Below are positions 51,023-60,287 of a DNA stretch of 64,000 nt, in pieces (position 1 is the first letter of the stretch; each line of letters opens with the position of its first letter). A program made the translations under genes and the position numbers. The notes under the pieces were generated by a model. That model was given only the letters and a program-made list of their open reading frames with translations, had not been told where the DNA came from and did no database searches. Source of the DNA: an uncultured Verrucomicrobia subdivision 3 bacterium (GTDB lineage: Bacteria > Verrucomicrobiota > Verrucomicrobiia > Limisphaerales > UBA11358); NCBI GenBank assembly GCA_903850425.1, contig CAINLR010000113.1, positions 1 to 64,000 on the forward strand. The letters are read 5' to 3'.

Positions 51023-52144
51023 ATGCCACCGCTTGCCGCCAGCATTTTCTTTCACGCCATCGGTGCCACCGCCGCCGCGTGCTGTTATGTGCCGCAGAAA
51101 AAGGTCCAGGGCTGGTCGTGGCAATCCTACTGGCTGACGCAGGCGGCGTTCTGCTGGCTGCTGCTGCCGATCATCGGCGCGTTTCTCACCGTGCCGGATT
51201 TCTGGCAGGTAGTGCAGACCGCGCCGCGCAGTGCGATGCTGAACAGTTTTTTGCTGGGCGCGGCTTACGGCATCGGCGGCACGGCATTCGGCGTGGCGAT
51301 TCGTTATGTTGGATTTTCCATCACTTACGCGGCGGCCATCGGAGTTTCCACAGTGATGGGCACGGCTTACGCCATCGCGAAAGGCGGCACGTCGCTCGCG
51401 GATGCCGGCGCGAACATCCACGCATTTCTCGCCAAGACGGGTGCGCAGTGGGTGGTCATCGGCATTGCGATCGGCGTGGTGGGCGTGGTTTTCTGCGGCG
51501 TGGCCGGACGCTGGAAAGAGCGCGATCAGGTTCCCGCCGGCAACGCTGCGCCCAGCGGGAACAACTTGTTCATCGGCCTCGCGCTGTGTCTGCTCGCCGG
51601 AGTTTTGTCGGCGGTTTATGGCATTTCTCTCACCGAAGGTGCGCCCATTGCCAAGGTCGCCGAAGAACACGCCGCCGGACACACGGTTCTCGGCGTAGAC
51701 GCCGCGACGTTTTGCAGCAACGCGATTTATCCGTTCTCGAATTCCGGCGCGTTCCTGACCACGGCGCTTTACTGCCTGTTCCTCCATCGCAAGCACAAGA
51801 CGCTCGGCGAAATCGTCGCGCTGCCCGAGGGCGAGGAGAAGGCCAGCCTGCCCGTCAACTGGGCGATGGCCATCCTCACCGGCTGCCTGTGGTATGGGCA
51901 GTTTTTCTTCTACGGCTTCGGCCATTTTTACATCATGAAAGTCGCCGGCTTCGAGCAGACCTGCTGGGCAATTCACATGATCCTGCTGATCCTGCTGGGC
52001 ACGCTCATCGGCGTGGTGTTCAAGGAATGGAAAGCCTGTCGGCCGCGCACCTACGCCTTGCTGTCGTTCTCCATCGGCCTGCTCATCTGCGGCAAACTGC
52101 TGCTCGACTACGGCAATTATCTCGGCACCCAGGCTCACCATTGA
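51023..52144 (+). CDS. rhaT: L-rhamnose-proton symporter
   Basis: 373 residues, ten membrane helices. RhaT family features include CCYVPQKKVQGWSWQSYWLT at the N-terminus, FLLGAAYGIGGTAFGVAIRY, GVLSAVYGISLTEGAPIA and the C-terminal WGMHMI-like segment around CWAIHMILLI. Imports rhamnose with protons. Two bp after the URO-D-like gene; clearly one operon with rhaM. Confidence 0.9.
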   Translation: MPPLAASIFFHAIGATAAACCYVPQKKVQGWSWQSYWLTQAAFCWLLLPIIGAFLTVPDFWQVVQTAPRSAMLNSFLLGAAYGIGGTAFGVAIRYVGFSITYAAAIGVSTVMGTAYAIAKGGTSLADAGANIHAFLAKTGAQWVVIGIAIGVVGVVFCGVAGRWKERDQVPAGNAAPSGNNLFIGLALCLLAGVLSAVYGISLTEGAPIAKVAEEHAAGHTVLGVDAATFCSNAIYPFSNSGAFLTTALYCLFLHRKHKTLGEIVALPEGEEKASLPVNWAMAILTGCLWYGQFFFYGFGHFYIMKVAGFEQTCWAIHMILLILLGTLIGVVFKEWKACRPRTYALLSFSIGLLICGKLLLDYGNYLGTQAHH

Positions 52145-52149
52145 ACATT

Positions 52150-52488
52150 ATGAAACGCTACGGCTCCCTCATCGGTGTTCGCGACGAAAAACTCGCGGAA
52201 TACAAAAAACTCCACGCCGCCGTCTGGCCCGACGTGTTGAAAATGATCAAAACGTGCAACATTAAGAACTACTCGATTTACCTGCGCAAACTGTCAGACG
52301 GACGGCATTACCTGTTCAGCTATTTTGAATACACCGGCAGCGACTTTGCCGCCGACATGGCGAAGATGGCCGCCGATCCGACCACGCAGAAGTGGTGGTC
52401 CGAGTGCATGCCCTGCCAGCAACCGCTGGACGACCGCGCGCCCGGCGAATGGTGGGCCAACATGGAAGAAGTCTTTCATCAAGATTAA
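52150..52488 (+). CDS. rhaM: L-rhamnose mutarotase
   Basis: 112 residues from ATG 52150. RhaM/YiiL pattern: GVRDEKLAEYKKLHAAVWPD (with catalytic His), NYSIYLRKLSDGRHYLFSYF (Tyr) and TQKWWSECMPCQQPL. Interconverts rhamnose anomers. The gene starts 5 bp after rhaT. Confidence 0.93.
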   Translation: MKRYGSLIGVRDEKLAEYKKLHAAVWPDVLKMIKTCNIKNYSIYLRKLSDGRHYLFSYFEYTGSDFAADMAKMAADPTTQKWWSECMPCQQPLDDRAPGEWWANMEEVFHQD

Positions 52489-52551
52489 ACCAACAGACGA
52501 TTGATGAATGGCGGAAGTTGATTCGACTCTGAAACAAATCTCAAACAGCCA

Positions 52552-53373
52552 ATGAAAATTCTTTTTTTCCGTTCCGTCTGGGGCTTGGAAGATCTGCCAA
52601 CGCTCGCGGACAAATTCAAAAAAATCAAAGCCGGCCGCTTTGACGGCGTGGAATTTGATGTGCCGCTCGACGTTCCCGCCTGCAAACGCGCGCGGCAAGT
52701 GCTCGACGATCTCGGCCTGGCCGTCATCGCGCAGCAATGGCGGACGACTGGACAAACGGTTGCCGAGCACATCGCCGACTTCGACCCGCAATACGAACGC
52801 GCATTGTTGCTGAAGCCGCTGTATCTCAATTCGCATACCGGTCGCGATCATTTTTCAATCGAAGAAAATCTTGAGATTTTTGACCACACCAGCGCACTGG
52901 CCCAAAGGCACGGACTTGAAGTTTATCACGAGACCCATCGCGGACGCGCCTTGTTCAGCGCGCCGGCCTCGGCGCAATTTCTCGCCGCGCGACCGCAGCT
53001 CAAGCTGGTCGCCGATTTTTCACATTGGTGCTGCGTTCACGAATCGCTGCTGGCGGACCAAACCGAACGGGTCGAGCGCGCGATAAAAAATTCATTCGCC
53101 ATTCACGCCCGCGTCGGCCACGCGGAAGGCCCGCAGGTTCCGGACCCGCGCGATCCGCTGTGGCAGCCGAATCTGGAAGCGCATTTGTCTTGGTGGAAAA
53201 AAATCATCGAGCAACGCCGCGCCGAAGGCTGTCCGCTGCTCCCCATCACGCCTGAGTTTGGCCCGGCGCCATACATGACCTGGCTGCCGCACACGCAATC
53301 GCCCATCGCGGATCTTTGGGAAATCAATGTGTTCATGCGCGAGTGGCTCAAGGAGCGGATACAGATTTCTTAA
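52552..53373 (+). CDS. sugar phosphate isomerase/epimerase-like TIM barrel
   Basis: 273 residues, AP-endonuclease-family-2 TIM barrel: KKIKAGRFDGVEFDVPLDVP, GLEVYHETHRGRALFSAPAS with a metal-binding Glu, LVADFSHWCCVHESLLAD (Asp/His) and FAIHARVGHAEGPQ. Probably converts a rhamnose-derived sugar. The C-terminus (ITPEFGPAPYM) has the last acidic ligand. Confidence 0.78.
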   Translation: MKILFFRSVWGLEDLPTLADKFKKIKAGRFDGVEFDVPLDVPACKRARQVLDDLGLAVIAQQWRTTGQTVAEHIADFDPQYERALLLKPLYLNSHTGRDHFSIEENLEIFDHTSALAQRHGLEVYHETHRGRALFSAPASAQFLAARPQLKLVADFSHWCCVHESLLADQTERVERAIKNSFAIHARVGHAEGPQVPDPRDPLWQPNLEAHLSWWKKIIEQRRAEGCPLLPITPEFGPAPYMTWLPHTQSPIADLWEINVFMREWLKERIQIS

Positions 53374-53396
53374 CTAGCAAAGCCAACTGAGCAACC

Positions 53397-54407
53397 ATGC
53401 AAAAAATAGTCCAACATTTTATTCCGGGCGCGCCACATCCCGACCCTGGCGTGCGCAATGCCAAAGGCGAATGGCGGCCCGATTATCCGTGCCGCTACGC
53501 GCCGGTGTTCGTCTGGCCGCCGCGCCCGCTGGCGTTTTTGAAATGGCTCATCACCTGGCCCGGCTTCATGTGGCCGCGCAATCTGGCTTTGCTCGCTATC
53601 TCGGTGGTGTCGTGGCTCTGGTTCCAGCCGGAGCTTTCACGCTGCGCGCAGTTTCAGTGGGATTGGATCGCCCAGCTTTTCCTCCGCAACCAGGTTTTGA
53701 TCTGGCTGGTGTATGGCAGTTACCACCTTTATTTCTACATCCTCAAAGGCGAAGGCACGAAGGGCAAATACGATCCGCGCTGGCCAGCGCGCAACAGCAA
53801 GGTCTTCCTGTTTCGCGACCAGGTGTATGACAATATTTTTTGGACCTGCGTGGTCGGCTGCGCCTTCATGACCGTCTACGAGGTCGTGACCATGTGGCTG
53901 TATGCGAATCACCGACTGCCTTATGTCAGTTGGAGCCGACATCCGGTGTGGTTTGTGGTTTGGATGTTCCTCATTCCGTTCTGGCGCGAGTTTCATTTCT
54001 ACTGGATTCACCGGCTGATTCACTGGAAGCCGCTTTACCAGCGCGTGCATTATCTGCACCACAAAAACATCAATCCGATTTCCTGGTCGGGCATGGCGAT
54101 GCATCCGGTCGAGACGCTGCTTTACTTCAGCGTCGTGCTGATCCACTGGATCGTGCCGTCGCATCCGTTCCATTTCCTGTTCAACCTGCAGCACACCGGC
54201 CTTTCGCCCGCGTGCGGCCATCACGGTTTTGAGGGGCCGATCATTGAGGAAAAATGGCCGACTGGCTCGTATTTCCATTACCTGCATCACCGCTATTTCG
54301 AGTGCAACTACGGCGAGGCTGGCATCCCGCTGGACAAATGGTTCGGCACGTTCCGCGACGGACTACCGGAGGGCGCTGGTGCCAAGCTTCAAGAGGAACA
54401 CAAATAA
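53397..54407 (+). CDS. fatty acid hydroxylase / sterol desaturase superfamily membrane protein
   Basis: 336 residues with about four to five membrane helices. The eight-histidine di-iron set is present: HFYWIHRLIHW, RVHYLHHKNINP and FHYLHHRYFECNYG. It would hydroxylate or desaturate a lipid or other C-H substrate with O2. Its place in a sugar locus is unusual; co-transcription with the upstream isomerase gene (23 bp gap) is likely. Confidence 0.82.
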   Translation: MQKIVQHFIPGAPHPDPGVRNAKGEWRPDYPCRYAPVFVWPPRPLAFLKWLITWPGFMWPRNLALLAISVVSWLWFQPELSRCAQFQWDWIAQLFLRNQVLIWLVYGSYHLYFYILKGEGTKGKYDPRWPARNSKVFLFRDQVYDNIFWTCVVGCAFMTVYEVVTMWLYANHRLPYVSWSRHPVWFVVWMFLIPFWREFHFYWIHRLIHWKPLYQRVHYLHHKNINPISWSGMAMHPVETLLYFSVVLIHWIVPSHPFHFLFNLQHTGLSPACGHHGFEGPIIEEKWPTGSYFHYLHHRYFECNYGEAGIPLDKWFGTFRDGLPEGAGAKLQEEHK

Positions 54408-54461
54408 TTTTCGCACAGCTAACATTTCCAAACCACAAACATAAAACAACAAATCAAAAAC

Positions 54462-54757
54462 ATGCCAGACCTGAACCAGCTCCACGATGCCGTCCTCAAC
54501 GGGGACGCCAAAACCGCCAAAGCCGTCACCGAGCAGGCGCTCGCCGCCGGCCACGAGCCGCTCAAACTGGTGCAGGATTACATGATGCCCGCGATGTCCG
54601 AAGTGGGGCGCCGCTTCGAGTGCAACGAATGCTTCGTGCCCGAGCTGCTGCTCGCCGCCCGCGCGATGAAAGGATCGCTGGAATTGCTGCGCCCGCTGCT
54701 GGCGGCCAAGGGCACGAGCCGGTGGGTAGCGTCGCGCTCGGCACCGTGAAAGGGGAT
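54462..54757 (+). pseudogene. corrinoid (B12-binding) protein, truncated
   Basis: The cap domain of a methyltransferase corrinoid protein is intact (LHDAVLNGDAKTAKAVTEQA, DYMMPAMSEVGRRFECNECF, VPELLLAARAMKGSLELL). Near 54714 one base is lost; the next frame gives EPVGSVALGTVKGD, the start of the B12-binding Rossmann domain, and then homology ends at GGGATCC about 54757. The His-containing B12 site is therefore missing and the protein is non-functional as a corrinoid carrier. Confidence 0.8.
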
Positions 54758-54931
54758 CCCCGCAAGGTTCGCAGGCGTATGCCGGGCACAAGGAAATTCC
54801 GGCGGCGACGAACGCGTGTCAAATCAGCCAGCGGTATGCACTCGAACGTTTCTGCGAGGCGGCTGCCGGACGGGGAGCCGTCCCGCCGCCTGATAACGGC
54901 TCGATTTTCACGATGGATATGCCGGCTGGCC
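54757..54931 (+). pseudogene. internal fragment of a DUF5703/GH95-like glycosidase
   Basis: In one frame from 54757: AYAGHKEIPAATNACQISQR, YALERFCEAAAGRGAVPPPD and NGSIFTMDMPAG. This resembles the central part of large secreted glycosidases in this phylum (region with GRGAVPP and FTMDMPAG). No start or stop. It could be the kind of segment that is missing from the pseudogene at 21901-22819. Confidence 0.4.
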
Positions 54932-54934
54932 GTG

Positions 54935-55305
54935 GCTTACATCAACGGCGCGTAAGGCGAAGGCGACGCGCGTTTCACCAAGGATAAAGTCATCACCACG
55001 CCGATACATTTCGTCGCCGACCGCGAATCGTGGGCGGGCGCGAATGGCGAGGGGTTTGAAGCGTCCGAGCGGACGTTGCGCGAGATTCACCTGCAACCGT
55101 TTGAGGCCGCAGTAAAAATCGCGCACACGGGTTCGATCATGCCGGCGCATCACGCGCTCAACGGCGTTCCGTGCCACGCGAACAGTTGGTTGCTCGACAC
55201 GGTGCTCCGCAAAGAATGGGGCTTCGACGGCTTTGTCACGTCCGACATGGGCGACATTTCCAAACTCGGCACGGGCGGAGGCTACGGCGGTTATCGTTTC
55301 GTCCG
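54935..55305 (+). pseudogene. internal fragment of a GH3 glycosidase
   Basis: From about 54935, across an in-frame TAA at 54953-54955: FTKDKVITTPIHFVADRESW, NGEGFEASERTLREIHLQPF, SIMPAHHALNGVPCHANSWL and KEWGFDGFVTSDMGDISKL, which includes the GH3 nucleophile region (TSDMGD). The rest of the enzyme is absent. After 55305 the sequence changes to an unrelated frame (EIILAAISRFDQLWGEWRLL, ending at 55551) that I cannot identify. Confidence 0.7.
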
Positions 55306-55528
55306 CGACGATTTCGAGTCGGCCGTCGCCAGCAGGCTTGGACGGTTTTATTTTACGGCAAGCTGGGCGATAAATCCGGGCACTACGAGCGGGAAATTAT
55401 TCTTGCCGCGATTTCCCGCTTTGACCAGCTTTGGGGAGAATGGCGGCTGTTGGCCAAAGACCATTCGGTTTGTGCAACGATCTATCTGGATGTGCGTTTC
55501 GACCATCTGCCCGGGTTGGGTGCGGCTA

Positions 55529-56572
55529 TCAATCGTTATCGGAAGCTTTGACCAGGTTACCCTCGCGGGATCTATTTTGGAACTCGGTGGGCGCAAGCCG
55601 GTGCCGCTTGCGGAATGCCGTGGCGAAGTATTGGCTTGAATTGAAGCCGGACTCAAATGCGATTTCCGTGACGGCGCGCTGCGGAGAGCGCCGCAGCGCG
55701 CTGGCGGCTTGGTCGAGACGGCATTGGTTCAGGTATTCCATCGGGCTGGCATTGACGATTTCACGACAGCATTTGGAAAATGCCGTGATGCCCAATCCGC
55801 AGTGGGCGGCCATTTGATCCAGCGTCCACGGTTTGCCCAGGTTGATGCGGCCGGTTCTGAGTTCGCGCAGAAATAGCTCCACGGTGCGCTGATGGGAGGT
55901 GAACCGCTTGTCCTCGCTCTGTTGTTGAACGCCCAATGCATCCAAAACGCCAATCAGAAGCTGGTTCAAGTTCGTCGTTAGGCGGGAGACCGAATGCGGT
56001 TGACCCCATGCCGCGACGCCACGCGCCAGTTCTTGAAAAGAATGGATGATGGGGGGCGTGGCTTTCCAGACGGGATTTTCGTTGCGCCGCAGCTTGCGGG
56101 TCAGTTCGCGCAGATCGTCCGGTGTCAGCACCACCCATTTCGGCCAACGCCAGTCCTGATGCGGTCGCCGCACCCCGACGTCGAGGATGAGCCAGTGCAG
56201 GCGGCCCGGACCAATGTTGGGGGACCCGAGTTTATGCAACTGCCATGGTCTCGTGATGGTGAAATTGCCTGCGCCCAGCCTGAACTGCTTTCGGTCAACC
56301 ATAAAATCCATGTTGCCGGTTTCTAGGAACATGATTTCTACGCCTTCGTTGCGATGAGCATTCAGTCCCCAATCCTGCATACTGTCGGCGTTCCAATACC
56401 CGATGCTGTTTAACCCGGGCATAGTTTTTTTTGGCATCAGGGTGCCTAAATAATACCCTTTGGTCAGCGCGTGAAATTCTATCTTGCCTGACTGGACGGC
56501 ACGTTTTTGAGGCTCGCAACTGTCAATTTCATATCGGGCGTTGCGACTGCGATAATTTGGCTTCACGGGCAT
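55529..56572 (-). CDS. AraC-family regulator of the fucosidase locus
   Basis: 347 residues from ATG 56572 (MPVKPNYRSRNARYE). The N-terminal AraC-binding cupin (NAHRNEGVEIMFLETGNMDF, LGAGNFTITRPWQLHKLGSP) and the C-terminal double HTH (WTLDQMAAHCGLGITAFSKC, VTEIAFESGFNSSQYFATAF) are both present. Divergent from the GH29 genes, so probably their activator. Its 3' end overlaps the last unknown fragment on the other strand. Confidence 0.85.
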   Translation of the reverse strand: MPVKPNYRSRNARYEIDSCEPQKRAVQSGKIEFHALTKGYYLGTLMPKKTMPGLNSIGYWNADSMQDWGLNAHRNEGVEIMFLETGNMDFMVDRKQFRLGAGNFTITRPWQLHKLGSPNIGPGRLHWLILDVGVRRPHQDWRWPKWVVLTPDDLRELTRKLRRNENPVWKATPPIIHSFQELARGVAAWGQPHSVSRLTTNLNQLLIGVLDALGVQQQSEDKRFTSHQRTVELFLRELRTGRINLGKPWTLDQMAAHCGLGITAFSKCCREIVNASPMEYLNQCRLDQAASALRRSPQRAVTEIAFESGFNSSQYFATAFRKRHRLAPTEFQNRSREGNLVKASDND

Positions 56573-56641
56573 GTCATGTTCAATATTCTGCGCAGTAGAA
56601 AAATGCAAGCCTGCCCTGTCGAAGTCTGTCAGAATGGACAC

Positions 56642-58321
56642 ATGAAATCCTCTGCATTCAAAGCCTGCGTCGCACTGGCGGTTGGCTTGTCCTGTTCAAA
56701 ATCCTTCACAGCGGAAACTAATCCGCCCGCCCACGAATGGCCGGCCGCCAATCCAGCAGCGGTGGACCAATGGCGGTCACTGCGCTTCGGGATGTTCATT
56801 CACTGGGGGCCGGTGAGCTTGACCGGACACGAGATCGGCTGGTCGCGCGGCGCCGAGACGCCGATTGAGGTTTACGACAATCTTTACAGGCAATTTAATC
56901 CGACGAATTTCAATGCCGACGAATGGGTGGGCATCGCCAAGGCCGCCGGTATGAAATACATTGTCCTGACCACGAAGCATCACGACGGTTTCTGTCTGTG
57001 GGACACGAAGTTGACGGATTACAACATCATGCACACGCCGTTTCACCGCGACGTGGTGAAAGAGCTGGCTGCCGCGTGCAAAAAACAGGGCATTGAGTTC
57101 GGCACCTATTATTCCGTGACAGACTGGTATGATCAAAACTGGCCGGTGACCAGTCCCGCCGGCAAAGTGAAACGTGAGAAATCCGACCTCGATGCTTACG
57201 AAAAATATTTGCAAGGCCAGATTTCCGAACTCATCACCAATTACGGTCCGCTCATCACGATTTGGAATGATGTTTCGGCCATGTATGGCAAACGCGGCGC
57301 AGAGACGATCAAGCTGGTTCGCCAGCTTCAACCCAATATTCTCATCAACAACCGCACCGGCGACGGCGGCGACTACGACACGCCGGAGCAGAAAATTGGC
57401 AATTTTCAACTGGATCGTCCCTGGGAATCCTGCATGACCGTTTCCAAACACAATGCCTGGGCGTGGGGCGGCGCGAACGACGGTGTGAAGCCAGTTTTCG
57501 CGTGCCTTGAAATGCTCATCTTGGGCGCGGGCGGTGACGGAAATATTTTGCTGAATGTCGGCCCGCGTCCTGACGGCGTGATTGATCCGGCGCAGGCGAA
57601 TTTATTGAAAGAGATCGGTGCTTGGCTCGCGAAAAACGGCGAGGCGATTTACGGCACGCGCGGCGGCCCTTGGAAACCGACCAAGTCCATCGCCAGCACG
57701 CGCAAGGACAACACGATTTATCTGCACGTCATGAAATCGGAAGATGGCCGCGTTGAACTGCCCGCGTTGCCAGCGGAAATCAAATCAGCGGCGCTGCTCA
57801 GTGGCGGCAGGTTGGAGTTCAGTCAGAATAAGGGAAAACTTTCCATCACTATTCCGCCGACCGCGCTAGAACCAATGGACACCATTGTGAAAATTGAAGT
57901 GGATCGTCCGGCGATGGAAATTCCGGTGTTGACGTCTGCCTCCGACATCAAAGCCACCGCGTCGAACGTGTTCCAAGGCCAAAACGCAGAATACGGCCCG
58001 CAACAAGCGTTCGACAACGACCCGCAAACGCGCTGGGCGACGGACAGCAGCACCAAGCAATGTTGGATTGCCGCCGATTTGGGCAAAACCATGACGATTC
58101 AAAGCGTCCGCATCCAACAAGAAGCGAGCTATGCCGACCGCATCACGAAATTTGAGTTTCAATACCGCGCTGGCGGCGAGTGGAAAACAATTTTCAGCGG
58201 CACCAAAATCAGTGCAAAGTTTCAGAAAAATTTTGCGCCGGTGAACGCCAGAGAATTCCGCCTGAACATTCTCGACGCCACCAACGGCCCGACGATTTCG
58301 GAAATTGAACTGTCAAGATAA
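56642..58321 (+). CDS. secreted alpha-L-fucosidase (GH29) with C-terminal discoidin-like module
   Basis: 559 residues from ATG 56642, signal peptide about 1-23. GH29 catalytic domain: RFGMFIHWGPVSLTGHE, VLTTKHHDGFCLWDTKLTDY and the nucleophile D210 in GPLITIWNDVSAMYG. Residues about 425-559 form an F5/8 type C (CBM32-like) sandwich (ASDIKATASNVF, FDNDPQTRWATDSSTKQCWI). Releases fucose from glycans in the periplasm or outside. TAATG overlap with the next gene. Confidence 0.92.
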   Translation: MKSSAFKACVALAVGLSCSKSFTAETNPPAHEWPAANPAAVDQWRSLRFGMFIHWGPVSLTGHEIGWSRGAETPIEVYDNLYRQFNPTNFNADEWVGIAKAAGMKYIVLTTKHHDGFCLWDTKLTDYNIMHTPFHRDVVKELAAACKKQGIEFGTYYSVTDWYDQNWPVTSPAGKVKREKSDLDAYEKYLQGQISELITNYGPLITIWNDVSAMYGKRGAETIKLVRQLQPNILINNRTGDGGDYDTPEQKIGNFQLDRPWESCMTVSKHNAWAWGGANDGVKPVFACLEMLILGAGGDGNILLNVGPRPDGVIDPAQANLLKEIGAWLAKNGEAIYGTRGGPWKPTKSIASTRKDNTIYLHVMKSEDGRVELPALPAEIKSAALLSGGRLEFSQNKGKLSITIPPTALEPMDTIVKIEVDRPAMEIPVLTSASDIKATASNVFQGQNAEYGPQQAFDNDPQTRWATDSSTKQCWIAADLGKTMTIQSVRIQQEASYADRITKFEFQYRAGGEWKTIFSGTKISAKFQKNFAPVNAREFRLNILDATNGPTISEIELSR

Positions 58322-59379
58322 TGAGGAATTTATTTTTTTCCACGGCCTTGGCATTGCTCGCGACGAGTGTTCTCGGTGCGGAGAGTGATCGGTTCGCGAC
58401 CCAATCCTCGCAAACCAATCTGACGAATCAGCCAGCGGTCAGCAAGGCGCGGGTGAAGCAGTTGCAGGATTTGCATTGGGGCATGTTTGCTTGCTGGTCG
58501 TTCAGCACGTTCTCCGGCAAGGAATGGACGCGAGGCGTGACAAACATTGATCTGTTTGCCGCCAAGGATTGCGACACCGACCAGTGGGCGAAGGCGGCGA
58601 AGGACGGCAGCATGGGCTACATCCTCTTCCTCACGAAGCATCACGACGGTTTTTGCCTCTGGGACACACAGACCACTGACCGCAAAGTCACCAAAGTGCC
58701 GTTGGGCCGAGATGTGTTGGCCGAGCTGAAAAAATCCTGTGACAAATCCGGCATCAAACTCGCGCTCTATTTTTCCGAGGGCGAATGGGCGTGGCCGGAC
58801 AAACCGGGCGGCGGACGTTTTCCGAACAACGGCGGCTACAATCCGGAAATGAAAAAGGCGCAACTCAAGGAATTGCTCACCAGATACGGGCCGATCGAAT
58901 ACATCTGGTTCGACCACGCCGTCGGCGACGGCGGCTTGAGCCACGCGGAAACGGTGAAATGGGTGAAAAGTTTTCAGCCGGATTGTTTTGTCGGCTTCAA
59001 CCATGGCGAGGCGGCGGGCGACATCCGGTTGGGCGAAATGGGCCGGCCGGGACCAGTGAATCAGAAGACCGGCATCGGCTCGGACTCCGGCGACGCGAAT
59101 TCCTCCGGTTACCGGGTTGCGGAATTCACCTATCCGATTTTGCCGAAGCACAAGGGCGGCGCGATGTGGTTTTATTCATTGCCGGAACATGACCACCTTT
59201 GCCTGCCGGCGGAAAAAATCTACGCCGACTATCTCGGCGCGGTGAAATACGGGAATATTTTCTCCCTTGATGTCGGGCCGGATTACAATGGCAAGCTGCG
59301 GGCGATTGACGTAGAAACCTTGAAACGAGTTGGCGATATGATTCGCGCCAAAGTGCCAGCATCCGATTCAGAAAAATAA
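58321..59379 (+). CDS. GH29-like alpha-L-fucosidase, second copy without binding module
   Basis: 352 residues, signal peptide about 1-20. GH29-type core: HWGMFACWSFSTFSGKEW (HWGMFACWS instead of the usual HWG), LFLTKHHDGFCLWDTQTTD and a likely nucleophile D198 in PIEYIWFDHAVGDGG. Much shorter than the upstream enzyme and divergent at the first motif, so specificity may differ. Start overlaps the upstream stop by one base (TAATG). Confidence 0.85.
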   Translation: MRNLFFSTALALLATSVLGAESDRFATQSSQTNLTNQPAVSKARVKQLQDLHWGMFACWSFSTFSGKEWTRGVTNIDLFAAKDCDTDQWAKAAKDGSMGYILFLTKHHDGFCLWDTQTTDRKVTKVPLGRDVLAELKKSCDKSGIKLALYFSEGEWAWPDKPGGGRFPNNGGYNPEMKKAQLKELLTRYGPIEYIWFDHAVGDGGLSHAETVKWVKSFQPDCFVGFNHGEAAGDIRLGEMGRPGPVNQKTGIGSDSGDANSSGYRVAEFTYPILPKHKGGAMWFYSLPEHDHLCLPAEKIYADYLGAVKYGNIFSLDVGPDYNGKLRAIDVETLKRVGDMIRAKVPASDSEK

Positions 59380-59480
59380 TGTTCTACCGCATGAAAAACA
59401 TCAACCTCGCAGTCCGGTCATGATCGTGTTTTCCTCGCTGACAGAAGGAATCCAACCGAAGTCGTGCCGTGAATGATGTG

Positions 59481-60266
59481 ATGGCAAGACGCCGCATGAA
59501 ACTTCTTACATTGCTGAAGCCGCTTTGGCTGTTCTTGGCATTGATGCTTGGACTCAATGAGGTGCGCGCCGCCGAGCCAATAATTCATGTCCTGATTTTC
59601 AGCGGCCAAAACAATCACAACTGGCGCGCGACCACGCCTAAGCTCAAGGCCATTCTCGAAAGCGGCGGAAATTTTTCCGTGGACGTCACCGAGCATCCCG
59701 AACAGTGCGATGCGGCGACCCTGAAAAAATATGACGTGCTGTTGAGCAACTGGAATACGTTTGGTAAACTCACGGTGACGAACTGGCCACCGGCGATGCG
59801 CACAGCGTTTATGGATTTTGTCAACAGCGGCAAGGGATTTGTTTCCGTCCACGCCGGCAGCTCCTCGTTTTACGACTGGCCGGAATACCAGCAGCTCGTC
59901 GGCGGCGCGTGGAAAATCGGTCAGACCGGCCACGGTCCGCCGCATGAATTTACCGTGAAGCTGGCGGACGCAGATCATCCCATCACGCGCGGGCTGACAA
60001 ATTTTTTCACGACCGATGAGTTGTGGCATCGCACAGCGTTGCAAACCAACATCGAAATTCTCGCCACAGCGTATTCCGCGCCGGAATGGAAGGGCACCGG
60101 CAAAGACGAGCCGATTGCCTTCACGACAAAATTTGGCGAGGGCCGCTGCTTCAATCTGCTGCTCGGCCATGACGTGAAAGCGATGGACGCGGCGGGCTTT
60201 CAAAAATTGCTTTGTCGCGGCATCGAATGGGCGGCGACCGGAAAAGTTTTGGCCGATAAAAAATAA
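59481..60266 (+). CDS. ThuA-like protein, exported
   Basis: 261 residues from ATG 59481 (ATG 59496 is also possible). After a signal peptide comes a ThuA (class I glutamine-amidotransferase-like) domain: IIHVLIFSGQNNHNWRATTP, YDVLLSNWNTFGKL, GKGFVSVHAGSSSFYDWPEY and GEGRCFNLLLGHD. ThuA proteins occur in sugar-oxidation pathways with Gfo/Idh partners, such as the gene that follows by 21 bp. Confidence 0.82.
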   Translation: MARRRMKLLTLLKPLWLFLALMLGLNEVRAAEPIIHVLIFSGQNNHNWRATTPKLKAILESGGNFSVDVTEHPEQCDAATLKKYDVLLSNWNTFGKLTVTNWPPAMRTAFMDFVNSGKGFVSVHAGSSSFYDWPEYQQLVGGAWKIGQTGHGPPHEFTVKLADADHPITRGLTNFFTTDELWHRTALQTNIEILATAYSAPEWKGTGKDEPIAFTTKFGEGRCFNLLLGHDVKAMDAAGFQKLLCRGIEWAATGKVLADKK

Positions 60267-60287
60267 ACTGCAATCACGGAGAAAAAT

